DNA of 64,000 nucleotides, taken from NCBI GenBank assembly GCA_007844125.1, contig CM017569.1, positions 10,735,686-10,799,685 of the forward strand, written 5' to 3'. The translations under genes and the position numbers were made by a program. A model generated the notes under the pieces. It had not been told where the DNA came from, ran no database searches, and worked only from the letters and a program-made list of their open reading frames with translations. The DNA comes from Sinonovacula constricta (taxonomy: Eukaryota > Mollusca > Bivalvia > Cardiida > Solecurtidae). Positions 23,769 to 35,423 of this stretch are shown piece by piece (position 1 is the stretch's first letter; the number at the start of each line of letters is the position of its first letter).

Positions 23769-24250
23769 AGGTGGTCACTGATAGTTTGGACTAAAAATAT
23801 CTCCATTAAACATCATAATCAACCATTGTTACCTGAACAGATCTCGCAAAATACTGTTTATTGATGTCCTACACCTGTATAAAAAGTGAATCGTTATGCT
23901 ACAAAGCATCATTTCAAATGTGCATTTCCTATCTTGGCACAGTAAGCTATTTTTAAACAAGAAAATAATGCGACTACTTATGTTTTAGCTCATCCACCTC
24001 ATCAGCTGTGACGTCAATGTCTATTTTTAGCAGGAATCCAGATGGTTCTTATTTATATATTTGAAAAGAATGCTCATTTAAGTGTTGATTTATAACTGTT
24101 TTACTGCCCTTAAATTGAGATACTATTGAAACTCGTCCAAACTGAGACTAAAGTTGTTGTTTTTTCTGCAGAAATTATGTACGGACACCACAAACAGAGG
24201 TATGCTATTGTTACATATATTAGATATAAACAAACTGTCGGATACCACCT
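23769..24250. mobile_element. TTAA-flanked inverted-repeat element, copy 1
   Basis: The left end reads aggtggtcactgatagtttg. The right end is aaactgtcggataccacct, whose reverse complement is aggtggtatccgacagttt. TTAA lies directly outside both ends (23765-23768, 24251-24254). A second full copy is at 31674-32164. A TTAA target suggests piggyBac-type mobilisation, but the termini are not a classic piggyBac CCC end. Confidence 0.75.
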
Positions 24251-24839
24251 TTAATTCCATTCATTGCTTGGACGTTTGTTGTGGTCCCAAAAGGGGTGTG
24301 GTCAATAAAGCATACAAATTAAAGGTCATCAATTAAAGCCATACTTTCTCGGAGAAACAATGTAATCAGTTCACCACATGACCTAAACAAGAAGTTTATG
24401 GCATAGAAGACTGACCAATACTGATTGACTGCTCATTTGGCCAAACATTTATCAAATTTATTGGAAAAGTCCCACATGAAACATGGTTATGTAAAATACT
24501 ATTTTTAGATTCCGCACTGTTTTTGCAAAGCATGCTGGGAACATCACATGATGATTGTTATAGAATGGTCAGCAGAAAACTGTGGCTAGTGTGAGGCATT
24601 TTATTGTTTATTTGTAAAGTGAAAATCATGTGACCTTTTGTTGTATCAATGAGGCACAGTAAAAAATAGCCATGGTGATTAAACATTAAAAAAAACACTC
24701 TTTTAACCAGTGAAGGATTTAAACTTATGCTTTATAGTCAGGTGTTATATTAGTAGCAACGAATACATGTGTCCACGACTATTATTTTCATGTATCATTG
24801 CTTCAGTCATAGTATATAATATATGACATAAAACAAGCA

Positions 24840-24925
24840 TGTAACAAAGTGGCACAGTTTGTAGAGCCCTGGACAACCATTCATAAAGTCATGGGTTCAA
24901 TCAACAAAGACCAAGCATTTTTCAT
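24840..24925 (+). mobile_element. tRNA-like SINE head remnant
   Basis: A-box-like gtggcacagtttgtagagcc and B-box-like catgggttcaatc are spaced as in a tRNA. No body was recognised. Confidence 0.4.
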
Positions 24926-25064
24926 TTTTGGATTTATTAAATTTTGTCTCTGGAAATTTTTTTTTTTTTTCATATTTACAGCTGCTGAATTGTATCTATG
25001 AATAATTTTTAAACATCTGACAATCGACACTGTGTGACCAATCAAGTGTCTGTGTGCTGTACCC

Positions 25065-25105
25065 CCCCCCCCCCCCCCAAAAAAAAAAATAAAAAAAATA
25101 AATTA
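25065..25105. repeat. Poly-C followed by poly-A run
   Basis: A run of about 17 C is followed directly by A-rich sequence. It is likely length-variable and error-prone in assembly. Confidence 0.85.
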
Positions 25106-25394
25106 CCACAGACACAGACCATTTTAAAACTTGCCAGTTATAATGGCTTTAAGCACAGCAATAAACTTGAGACAAATAATTATGTGGGACAGACACCTGC
25201 ACAGTCACAGTATGCACACACATTCATTGCTGCATACACTCCAGTACATTGACATGCGTAATGGTACATCCATATACACACTAATTTATATGCAGACAAA
25301 ATGTTTTAACTTCAAATGTTGCCTTCTAGTTCATTCTCCTTAACTCATGTACTAATATATTCCAAACCTGCTAAGAAAGATAAGATCAGGGACA

Positions 25395-25460
25395 AAAGGT
25401 GCAGATCCTGTTTGGGAGCTGGCTTATCATCAGAATATGCTCCATCTGCTCCTGTGTCTC
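25395..25460 (+). mobile_element. Palindromic element fragment
   Basis: It keeps aggtgcagatcctgtttggg and agctggcttatcatc only. Confidence 0.35.
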
Positions 25461-25790
25461 CAGCAATATATATGTGTGTGGTTGTAAAACAATAATCTTT
25501 GAAATAAATATACACTGAAGGCTAAACTCTATATATGTACCAGGTCAGACCTTGGCGTCACACACACACATCACTTGTGAACACACAAGTTTTTTTGCCG
25601 AGGCACACTTTATGAAAAGTTGAAATATTGACTAAAAAACTGTCACTGAAAGCCCAGATGTTGCTTCACAAGGACCAAAACTGTCCCTGATCCTGGACCC
25701 TCTCCAGGTAACTCCGAGTTTGCTACAGTTGTCAAGAACTGATACTTTATTCGTAGATTTTTTATTTAATAACTACATACAAACATTAGA

Positions 25791-25882
25791 CTCAGCAGCA
25801 GACAGTGCAATCCTTGTAAGACAGCCCATCTGGATCTGCACTTTTTGTCTAAGCCTGATCAACTACCTTACAGGCTATGAGA
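25791..25882 (+). mobile_element. Palindromic element copy, type A
   Basis: It reads cagcagacagtgcaatcctt, then catctggatctgcacttttt and gtctaagcctgatcaac. Confidence 0.65.
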
Positions 25883-26183
25883 TACACGTCTGGCCTGTAG
25901 TTTCTTCCTGCAGTGGACTACATAGTTCTTATTGTTGAAAGGGTCTCTAGCCTGTATTGGATGTCCACAGTTGCAGTCCCCCATTGTCACACATGCACCC
26001 CATAGGTGCTGACATATCGGGCTTCTGAGGACTGTCAAGAAAGAAAATTTACCACCAAAATTGTAAGATAAATTAACAGTTTTGTGTCAGCATTAACATT
26101 GCATTCAAATGTTTGTTAAAGATTGTACCAACAGCAAGCTAAAATACTAAATTATTTCAGGTATTTATGTGTACATGGAAATG

Positions 26184-26250
26184 GCAGGTCTGGATTTTTT
26201 TTTCCTGTAAGCCTGGTCAATTCATGCTTTGCAGGATAAAATCAACTGTA
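26184..26250 (+). mobile_element. Palindromic element, right-hand fragment
   Basis: It reads ggtctggattttttttt, then gtaagcctggtcaattcatg and ctttgcaggataaaa. Confidence 0.5.
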
Positions 26251-26254
26251 ACTT

Positions 26255-26930
26255 AGTATATTCACAGGTAAGTGTTCACAATGAAAAAAATCGGCCAACT
26301 TGTGTCATGCTACAAGATCCATAAAGCTTAGGGTCTGTTTTCATCCAATGTATACATGGTGTATATCAATATGGAGCTAGCACTAATCAATACTGGAATA
26401 TATTATTATCCATTTTACCTCATTAACCCACGCTGAGCATCAATTAATGTTCAGCAGCCAAAGGGCTTTCAAGGCTGCATAATTAGATTTCAGTAAGAAT
26501 CATTTTATTGGCTGATTTTCCCTGACATTATGGACACAAAGCCAGTCAAATGCTGTATTAATAATTGAATATATTCATATGAGAATATCTTTGCTAGGCA
26601 AGCAGCCCACAGTATATTTGTATTTTGTGATAACAGAATGTTTACAGTGGGTTCTAATTATGGCTTAGGTCTGAATTGTGTGAAATGCAAAAGTTCTGAA
26701 CAAGTTACAATTTATCTGTAAAGACATTAGTTTTTAAATGTTTATTCATCAGCACTACTACATGTTATTTTTCTTTTTGTAGTGCTTCTTTTTAAAATTT
26801 CCAATAGTATGTGGCAATAATGATAATGTTATTGGCATCATATATCAAATACAATGCCAGAGAATATGGGACTGTTGCTCTGCATGTGTTTACTAGCAGA
26901 GAAGTCTGTCCGCTTTGTGCAGCATGCCTT
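26255..26930. other. AT-rich non-coding stretch
   Basis: No repeat or coding structure was recognised. Confidence 0.4.
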
Positions 26931-26935
26931 TATAC

Positions 26936-28610
26936 AAGGGATGCGAATGGTAACTAAAATTGTAACAGGTTAACCTTTTAGAGTAACCAGTTAACCTCCC
27001 GGTTAACCGGGTAATAAACCTTTTAGACCTCATTTTTAAATTCGTTTTTGAAGCTAATACACCATGTTTTATTTGTTAAGGATTTGCTTATGCATAATTT
27101 ATTGCATTATTAACATAACTAGGTATAGTTTGTTTTCAACATTTTGTTTCTGTTGACTGAAGTAAATGACAAAAGTGTGACTTTCACTTGAAAGTGTATT
27201 TCGTTTTTTTGGATAAAGCTTTGAAGTCGTCTGTTTTGCGGTCGCTGCAATATCAGTCCATGAGCACGTCACTAACTGCTGTTCTTGTTTTAGTGTGATC
27301 TGACATGATTGTCCTAAAGTGTTGTTTTTTGCATTTTTTTTCTGTTTGGTTAGTTATATGTTTATTTACTGTTTATTCAAAAATTGATTGATTTAGCAGT
27401 TTGGATGATTTTTTCTTGACTAGTCTGTCAAATAATTGAAATTGTAGTGGATAGCTAATTAGCTTTCATATCACAGTTTGTTTTGTCCATCTACTTACCA
27501 ACAGTATCATTTAATAAAAAAATGTATTGTCTCAAGTTAGTGCTTAATTGATCATTATGGTATTTGATTGGCTGAACGGCCTATAGTAAAAGGAAAAACT
27601 ATACAATAATGTATTTTCATGGAGAAAAAATGTTTGCTAAAACTAATTCTTTCAGAAACACTGGGCATTCCTGCTGGTGTCCGCGCTAAAGCGATCAAAT
27701 AAAACTGTCATGGATTGTCTGCCTCACGCACTGTCGCTGTTCAATAAAACTGTCATGGATTGTCTGCCTCACGTGTTGTCGCTGTTCAATAAAACTGTCA
27801 TGGATTGTCTGCCTCACGTGTTGTCGCTGTACAATAAAACTGTCATGGATTGTCTGCCTCACGCACTGTCGCTGTACAATAAAACTGTCATGGATTGTCT
27901 GCCTCACGCACTGTCGCTGTACAATAAAACTGTCATGGATTGTCTGCCTCACGTGTTGTCGCTGTTCAATAAAACTGTCATGGATTGTCCGCCTCACGTG
28001 TTGTCGCTGTTCAATAAAACTGTCATGGATTGTCTGCCTCACGCGTTGTCGCTGTACAATAAAACTGTCATGGATTGTCCGCCTCACGCACTGTCGCTGT
28101 ACAATAAAACTGTCATGGATTGTCTGCCTCACCCGTTGTCGCTGTACAATAAAACTGTCATGGATTGTCCGCCTCACGCATGGTAGCTGTACAATAAAAC
28201 TGTCATGGATGGTCCGCCTCACGCACTGTCGCTGTACAATAAAACTGTCATGGATTGTCTGCCTCACGCGTTGTTGCTGTACAATAAAACTGTCATGGAT
28301 TGTCCGCCTCACGCACTGTCGCTGTACAATAAAACTGTCATCGATTGTCCGCCTCATTGTTGTCGCTTGCAGCGGAACTCCACTGGGGTAGATGTTAGAC
28401 AGCTAGAAGTAGACAACATGTGTTAGGATCACCATGGTGATTGGTAATAGTGGGCCTTGAATTAGTAATATCTTGATACTCAACTACTCGTAGAATGCAG
28501 TTAAGTCAAAGGAAATATACATTGGCATGTTAACCTAACCGTAAGACTCTAACCAGTTAACCGTTTAAAAAAAGGTTAACCGATTCATCGGTTGTGGAGG
28601 TTATTGCTAA
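26936..28610. mobile_element. Putative DNA element with ggttaacc-rich ends carrying a 45-bp array
   Basis: The left end has aacaggttaaccttttagag, accagttaacc and cggttaaccggg. The right end has ctctaaccagttaaccg, aaaaggttaaccgattc. The two ends are inverted relative to each other (ggttaacctttt outward on each side). The interior is AT-rich and then holds the 45-bp array. No transposase is seen. Borders and class are uncertain. Confidence 0.4.
27697..28365. repeat. Satellite array, 45-bp unit, about 15 copies
   Basis: The unit reads caataaaactgtcatggatt, gtctgcctcacgcactgtc and gctgta. At exactly 15 codons it leaves ORFs of 169 and 220 codons on the two strands; these are artefacts. Every unit carries AATAAA on the + strand. 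Confidence 0.9.
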
Positions 28611-28611
28611 T

Positions 28612-30300
28612 GTATAGAGGTAGCTGTCCTAATGTAGATTGCTTTGCCAAAGTAAAAATGTTGTTTTGTTAATGAGAACATTGTTGCCAAACAGAACAGG
28701 TTGTTGTCTTAATATGGAGCTTGTTGGCCTTGTTGTACTCACTGCAGCATTAGCTCAGAGTGTTTCTATTGCAGTTAGTTTTTGATTTTGTCATCATTGT
28801 GTTTGCAGTAATTACAGAGTTAACTGATTTATGCTGGCTTAACAATATGGGACACTTACTGTCCGTAGAATGACAAAAAGTAGTTCTATGTATTTCTTTA
28901 ATTTCATATTAAATGAAAGGCAGTCACTCAGTAAAAATCGAGTAGCAGAACAAAGTCATGTTTAAATAATTTTGTTTAAACTAGATGCAAATTTGGTTAT
29001 AAAATGTAACGCTTGATGAAGTACAGATTCACAAAAGAATGCATATACAGTATTCTGACTTGTGATGCATAGCCAGCATTGGGCAACAGTGACCTACTTT
29101 CCCCTGTTAAAGTGGGTCAGTTGGCCTTGGTTTTTCAACTTAAGTTCACTACATTGAAAGCAGACTTGTTTCGAAAGGGATAGCCATTATTCTTGCTTCT
29201 GAATGTGATTTGGTTTTCAAGGCCATGAGTGTTGGTACCAGTGCTTGCAGCCATGGGCAGTGGCACAATGCATGCTGTTGCCCCAATTCAGTGGTTTTTA
29301 ATTTTACTTAGAAATATTTACAAAAAAATATGTTTTCTCTTTTGGACGTTGTTACTTCACTTTAAGCAATCTCCACGTCATATGTCACATGCCTTTCAGG
29401 TTGCATTAACCTTTACCTCCAAAATAGAAAATTGTCAGTATGCTTGACAAACAATATTTAAACCATTGTTTTTTCTTTAAAGTTAAAAAATAAATATTAT
29501 TGATTTTATTGCATTTAAATTGTATGGAACATTTTGACATTGACATACATATATTCACACGTACATGCTCTTCACTATGATCACATGCTTTGGCAGTGGT
29601 TACTGTAGCACAGTGAAATGTTACCAGTGTGAAGAACTTGAGCCCTCCGTAGGTTGTTGTTGGTAAGAGTAGAGCATTTATCAAAATGTTGAACATATGT
29701 TTAGAGTTGAGATAACATACTTTGCCTACAGTGTTAAATAGTGTCCAGATATTTTGCTGAAAATGAAATCTTGAATGCATATTGTCTGCCTTTGTTGACT
29801 TAGGTCTGTGTAGCATGTACAATGTTAACTCAAAAACTTTGGTACAAACAAAATGCTGGCTTTCAGCCATCCCAAAAAGGATGAGGCAGAGTTGAAAAAG
29901 GAGAACTGAGGATGGAAGATGCAAGTTTTTTATCCAATTTACTTATCAGTTTTGTAAACTTTAGTGTTTTAGATGCTTGAATGTATAAAGTTAAAAAGAA
30001 AGAACAACCGTTTTGTTGCTAGATTAGATTTCAACCAGTGTTCTATTCTGCCACACTGCAAATAATAACTTCACTGCCAAGGGGAGCCTTGCAGCTGAAA
30101 TGCATAATATTTCTGTAGCACTGATGAATATTTAATATATCTCAAGTAGGTTTAAGCAGGGGGAACTTCATTAGCATGTTTGTGTTAATTCTAGGCTTTT
30201 ATAATAATAAACTAAAAAGGTTGCATGATTGAATCTGGCCTGAAGTGTTCCGACACAGAGATTGTTACAGAGATTCTAAGCCTACTAATGACAACTTTAC
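28612..30300. other. Non-coding stretch with one long minus-strand ORF
   Basis: A 29100-29170 segment (ggtcagttggccttggttttt, actacattgaaagcagac) has a diverged partner at 55190-55285, so it is a minor dispersed repeat. The ORF at 29406-29924 is listed separately. Confidence 0.4.
29406..29924 (-). CDS. Unassigned 172-codon ORF, doubtful
   Basis: This is the longest ORF in the window that is not on a tandem repeat or biased strand. It begins MHLPSSVLLFQLCLILFGMA, a plausible signal peptide, followed by a Cys/His/Thr-containing stretch with no motif I recognise. At this base composition an open run of 172 codons is uncommon by chance but not excluded. No promoter or splice evidence was seen. 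It would lie antisense inside intron 1. Confidence 0.12.
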   Translation of the reverse strand: MHLPSSVLLFQLCLILFGMAESQHFVCTKVFELTLYMLHRPKSTKADNMHSRFHFQQNIWTLFNTVGKVCYLNSKHMFNILINALLLPTTTYGGLKFFTLVTFHCATVTTAKACDHSEEHVRVNICMSMSKCSIQFKCNKINNIYFLTLKKKQWFKYCLSSILTIFYFGGKG

Positions 30301-30302
30301 CT

Positions 30303-30368
30303 AGCTTGGGCAAATACCGATAGCTGGGAAATGTCTGTCTAATCAGGATCTACACTATTTCCTGCAGA
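30303..30368 (+). mobile_element. Palindromic element copy, short
   Basis: It reads agcttgggcaaataccgata, then ctaatcaggatctacactat. Confidence 0.5.
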
Positions 30369-30649
30369 GCCCATAGAATCATATCTACTGATCTGTTCAT
30401 ATAGTTTTAAGGAAATGAGTAAGAGAAGGCTAATTAGTATACAAATGTAGAAGACTTTAGTGTCAATATCATTCAGTTTATGACACCATCTTCTAGAAGT
30501 TTCTGCAAGACTTGTAGTAACTGTTCAAAGCAGTCTTCCAGTAAGTTGATGCACTCAGGTTAGCAATATAGGGCCATCATGGCCATCTGGATTTACTATG
30601 AGTTCTGAATAAACAGTCCCCATTTCAAGTGTCAATGTTGTGAGCAAGT

Positions 30650-31235
30650 TCTGCTTTATGTAAGCTCATAGTTAACCTTCCATTTTGGCCGTTCTGCTTT
30701 ATGAAAGCTTGTAGTTTACCTTATATTGCGTCCTGTTCTGTTATATGTAAGCTTGTAGTTTACCTTCTGTTGTGTCCTGTTCCGCTATATGTAAGCTTGT
30801 AGTTTACCTTCTGTTGTGTCCTGTTCCGCTTTATGTAAGCTTGTAGTTTACATTCTGTTCGGTCTTGTTCCAATATATGTAGGTTTGTAGTTTACCTTCT
30901 GTTCTGTCCTGTTCCGCTATATGTAAGCTTGTAGTTTACCTTCTGTTGTGTCCTGTTCCGCTTTATGTAAGCTTGTAGTTTACATTCTGTTCTGTCCTGT
31001 TCCACTATATGTAGGTTTGTAGTTTACCTTCTGTTGTGTCCTGTTCCACTATATGTAAGCTTGTAGTTTACCTTCTGTTGTGTCCTGTTCCACTATATGT
31101 AAGTTTGTAGTTTACCTTCTGTTGTGTCCTGTTCCACTATATGTAAGCTTGTAGTTTACCTTCTGTTGTGTCCTGTGCCAATATGTGAGCTTGAAGTTTA
31201 CCTTCTGTTGTGTCCTGTTCCAACTTTGTGTTAGC
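30650..31235. repeat. Satellite array, 44-bp unit, about 13 copies
   Basis: The unit reads gtttaccttctgttgtgtcc, tgttccactatatgtaagc and ttgta. Measured starts at 30758 and 30802 give 44 bp. Confidence 0.9.
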
Positions 31236-31673
31236 TAAAAGTTAACTGATAGTCCCAAGCCTAGCTCTCTTTATTGATTTTTTCTTTATAACTGATGTTA
31301 CTGTTAGTCACTGTAGTGGTCAGTATTAGAGATAGTAGACTGTTTCAACATGACTAACCGATATTGACATCCTGCCTGGCACAGCAGTCTGTTTGCAGTA
31401 AGTTGTGAAATAAAAAAATATATCTTACTAAGTCGAATCTTTCAGCAACACATCAACTTTTCTCCCCCCAAAAATGACATTCACTTACAAGAAATTTATG
31501 CTATTGCTATCTAAATACAAAATAAATAAAATAAAATGAAAAACATATTTTGAAGTATGAATGAATAAATAAATGAATGGCTAAATGAAAAGCTCTTATG
31601 AATTAATTAATAACAATTTTAAATAAAATCACTAAATTTTAGCTAAAGTATAATTATATGCCATTTGGATTAA

Positions 31674-32164
31674 AGGTGGTATCTGACACTTTGGACCAAA
31701 TTTTTGTTCTCAAATAACAAAATAAGTCATTGTTACCAGAAAAGATCCTGCAAAATGCTGTTCATTGAAGCCCTAGATCAGTGTGAACAGTGAAACATAA
31801 ATCCCCACCACTCATTTCCTGTCTGAGCCATGCTGTATGGGTATTTTTAAACTAAGAAAACCATGTGACAACCTACTTTTGAGGTCACATTATTATCGTC
31901 ATCTAGGTAATCCGCTCTGACATCGATATCTATTTTTATCAGAGGTTACTATCGTGCTTATCCATAGACTTGAAAAGAAGAAACTTTTAGCGTTTGACTT
32001 TTTCTCAATTTAAACTGTCTAACAATAAAAGTAGTCTTTTTTCAAAATCGTCTTTACTTAGGCAAAAGTAAGATCTTATGCAATATTTATGCCCAAATTT
32101 CCTAAGGACAGTGGTAAGACATTGTTACATGTATATGATAAAGGCAAACTGCCGGTTACCACCC
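31674..32164. mobile_element. TTAA-flanked inverted-repeat element, copy 2
   Basis: The left end reads aggtggtatctgacactttg and the right end aaactgccggttaccaccc, with TTAA at 31670-31673 and 32165-32168. The interior aligns in order with copy 1 (cattgttacc, tgctgttcattga, cctgtctgagcca, tatttttaaac, gttacatgtata). Confidence 0.75.
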
Positions 32165-32283
32165 TTAAGATCACAACATGCTGCAAAGTCTGTGGCTAAG
32201 AGTCAGTTGCCAGGATTAAAAATACCTTATCATAGAACTAAGCATGCCACGAGTTATTCAACATTTGTTAAGCCTGAGATAAT

Positions 32284-32382
32284 GACAGACCTAGGCAAAT
32301 AGTGTAGATCCAGATCAGTAAAATCCAAATGGGAATTATCTGATCAGGATCTGCAATATTTGCTGCACAGGCTAAACAAGTT
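32284..32382 (+). mobile_element. Palindromic element copy, type A
   Basis: It reads cctaggcaaatagtgtagat and ccagatcag, then tctgatcaggatctgcaata and tttgc. Confidence 0.75.
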
Positions 32383-32559
32383 ACGTCTGCATCTGTGTGA
32401 AGAACATGGCGACACTCCAAGTATCTGAACGACCTGAGCCAGTGACCTAGTTATCCCTTAGCCTGCTGTAATTGTAAGTCAACTAGATACCAACTTCTCT
32501 GTTATTTGCTTACAACTTTATGCTTATGTGTCAAGACATATTGAAAAGGATGTCATGCT

Positions 32560-32674
32560 GAGCCTGATCAGATATCTGCCATTGTGGTGGGATGGGGCTG
32601 TATTCTGGCTGATCTGAATTTACACTATTTGCCTAGGTCATACCGATTCAAGCATAGCCTGCTTAGAGTTAACA
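32560..32674 (+). mobile_element. Palindromic element copy, type A
   Basis: It reads agcctgatcagatatctgc, then ggctgatctgaatttacac and tatttgcctagg, with the tail caagcatagcctgcttagag. Confidence 0.65.
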
Positions 32675-32679
32675 CAAAG

Positions 32680-34095
32680 GAGCCCCACATAGCCACATTA
32701 GCAGGCCAGCTAGCTCCCTTCAGCGTCTCATACACCCACCGGGGTCGTTTTCATACAGGGCCTGGGTAGAATTAGTATTTTTGCATTTTGGGTTTTATGG
32801 CACACCAACACTTGATAGAAATAGTGTTCCATCCTCACTTACCCTAAAGAGTTAATAGAGAAAAGAAAAAAGATGTGATAATTATTTCTTAACTTGCCTT
32901 CCAAAGTTTTCTTTTAACAAGCTGGTAATTATTCTTAGGCATAAACATTGCCTTTGAGCCCAGATATATATATTAGAATTGCTGAATTCTAAATGAAACA
33001 ATTTGTTCAACTGAAGGGTACATTTACTAAGACATTTTTTTTTCGGCATTTAGTATGTCAAGCATATTCATTCGTTTGGCTTTCAATGCATTCTTTTGAC
33101 ACTGCTGTTAAAAAAGCCAAAAACCACAGACATTAAGCAAATATCTATATTACAACAGTTGCTGGCTTTTTATGCATAATGCATGCTCAACGTAAAAGTT
33201 AACCAACTCAAGAAAAAAACAAATGTTTTAACATTTTCATGCGTCCATCCTCCTTAAAACTGTTATTTTTTTTTTCAGTGTTATTTATTTTTTCAGGCAG
33301 AAACTTGAAACATTGAGCCAAAATTTATATTGCAACATTATGCTATACATTGTGCAAAAATGTCATGTAGAAGCTGATGAAATTTCCAGAAAAACTTTGA
33401 AAGCTATTTCTCTACTGTCCTATGTAGCCTCTTGTGATTCTGTTTCCCTCTATTTCCCAGGGTGCCTTCGAGAAAACTCCACTTCCTGCACATTACTTTT
33501 CATGCAGTCTTATTGAATTTCTCAGTTTCTACAATGCACCAAGCTGAGATGCAAATTTTCTTTGTACTCCTGCAAACATTCAGCACTATACTGTTTGTTT
33601 GTTCTTGTGTATGGCACACAACAAATACACATTGACAGTTTTATTTTCTGTTCTTTGTGCAATTTGTATGTTAATTAGTGTGTTACATACATTCCCCTCA
33701 TATATTCTCATTATTGTTTATGTCTGTCATAATAACATTGTAAGGTGTTGCACTAACAATTATTATTTAAAACAAGATCCACTTCACAAGAAAATCCAAT
33801 ACATTAATTAAACTAAAACAAAGAGCAACCTCAACTTTTACTTTTTATCTTAAGAAACTATACTTATAAAATACTGAGCAAAATATACACTTAAATCTGC
33901 TAAATGTTTATGTAAATTGTGTTAAAGAAGCAAAGGAATCAACAATTAAAGAAAAAAGCATGTTACAGGTTGCTACATTGTTAAATTTTGTTGTTGTCTA
34001 GAATGGAATGGTAATTGATTTTGAATGCAATCATAACCTTGTAAAGAAGAGGTGGGGCTGTAGAAATTGTTTCGCAGATGTCACTCTCTTGGTCA
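32680..34095. other. AT-rich non-coding stretch
   Basis: No array, SINE or exon was recognised. The ORFs at 33313-33516, 33599-33811 and 33981-34178 (minus) look like chance. Confidence 0.4.
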
Positions 34096-34174
34096 GTTTG
34101 TCCTGGATCAGAGACCACTAAGTTTCCAATAAATATCAAGAGAATCAAGAACACAATCCTCAAACTATGTACAG

Positions 34175-34375
34175 ACATTGGTTATGATGCGTCAAGGATT
34201 CCTCATTGTTTTGTGGCTACTGGTGCAAAAGGTCAAGGTCATAGTGACATTATATGATTTTAGTTTCTTATTGATATCTAGAGATCTCATGAGCCTACAA
34301 TGCTTAAACTTGGTAGAGACATTGGAGTCAGTGGCACAAAGGTCAAGGTCACTGCATCCTTGAACTTGATTTTTG
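34175..34375. repeat. Two diverged units carrying aaaggtcaaggtca
   Basis: aaaggtcaaggtcatagtga (34229) and aaaggtcaaggtcactgcat (34338) sit about 109 bp apart in related context. Sequence of this wording recurs in bivalve genomes in my recollection. Confidence 0.5.
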
Positions 34376-34449
34376 TATTGGTAGTGATTGGGGGTGGGAC
34401 TTGTCTGTTTTACAAACCTCTGTTGCTTCTGATTGGAAGTTAAGTTTAT

Positions 34450-34735
34450 TGTTTGTTTGTTTGTTTATTAGGTTTATCGTCCCACCATATCTGGAGACGG
34501 TGTCCACTTGAAGCAGATATAGTGCTGCCTTCACTGTGTATAGCATACCGTGAACACCTGGCATGATACCACACCCAGGCACATTATCCTGACATCGGGC
34601 CAACCAGTCGTGGAACTACCCTTATATTTGCTTGAGCGTTAGCAAGGAAGCTATACCACTACCATTTTTAACAACTTTGGTATGTCGCGGCCAGGGATCG
34701 AACCCGGGGCCTCCCGTACCTGGAGCCAACGCTAA
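34450..34735 (-). mobile_element. SINE, family II, minus orientation
   Basis: Read on the minus strand it begins with the tRNA-like head (ttggctccaggtacgggagg, ggttcgatccctggccg) and continues through catgccaggtgttcac to ggtgggacgataaacc. It ends in a tttgtttgtttgttt-type tail on the + strand view. Confidence 0.8.
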
Positions 34736-34854
34736 GTTTATTGTTTGCATTTACAACTTTTAAATAAAAATGTGAAGGCTAATTGTAGAATGTTTGTGAA
34801 TTAATTCTGTTTAATATTTTGGATCTTTTTCCATTATAATATTTACTTCAAAAT

Positions 34855-34925
34855 GGACACTGTCTCCAGATAATTGAAATGTAATTGGTGGAAAGGTGTA
34901 CCCAACAAACATATTTAGAAATTCC
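34855..34925 (+). mobile_element. SINE, family II, tail fragment
   Basis: It reads ggacactgtctccagataat followed by tgaaatgtaattggtgg, matching the 3' part of the other family II copies. Confidence 0.5.
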
Positions 34926-35011
34926 CCAGTTTGGACCTAATATTTTTTTTCGCAAACATTGAATCAGTATTATTACATCAATTGGAGTAGGCAAACTGTC
35001 AGACACCACCT
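34926..35011. mobile_element. TTAA-flanked inverted-repeat element, right-end fragment (copy 3)
   Basis: It keeps ccagtttggacctaat and ends aaactgtcagacaccacct followed by TTAA at 35012-35015. Confidence 0.5.
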
Positions 35012-35423
35012 TTAAACATTCATCTTCTCCAGATAGTCATATACATATACACATCTAGTGTGACCATTTACAAGGTGACTGGTAAAATGACCATGCTCAT
35101 CAGACAATTTTATCCATAAATCATATATTCTCATCTCTCACTTCGAAGTGAGTCCCTCTCTTGCTGTCAAGTCCATGTTTGAGAAAAGTTAATGCCCAGA
35201 GGCTTTGTAATAACTTAGTAATAACCAAAAAGAGTGCATTCTTGTTTGTGTGCGTGCACTTTTGTTTGGCTTTTGGTACCTACCACCATTCTGTTATATG
35301 GAGAAAATTGCATGTTCCTTGACCAGTATAAGACATACAATTCTATCAATAACTAATACTAAATTGGTATTCAACTCTCAGAACTTAAATTCACAGGTAC
35401 AAGACATACTGATAATGACTTTG

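Noticed and set aside
27677..28426. ORFs of 169 and 220 codons
   Set aside because: They are products of the 45-bp tandem array, open on both strands.
29406..29924. Treating the 172-codon ORF as a confident secreted protein gene
   Set aside because: Only length and a hydrophobic start support it; it is listed at low confidence instead.
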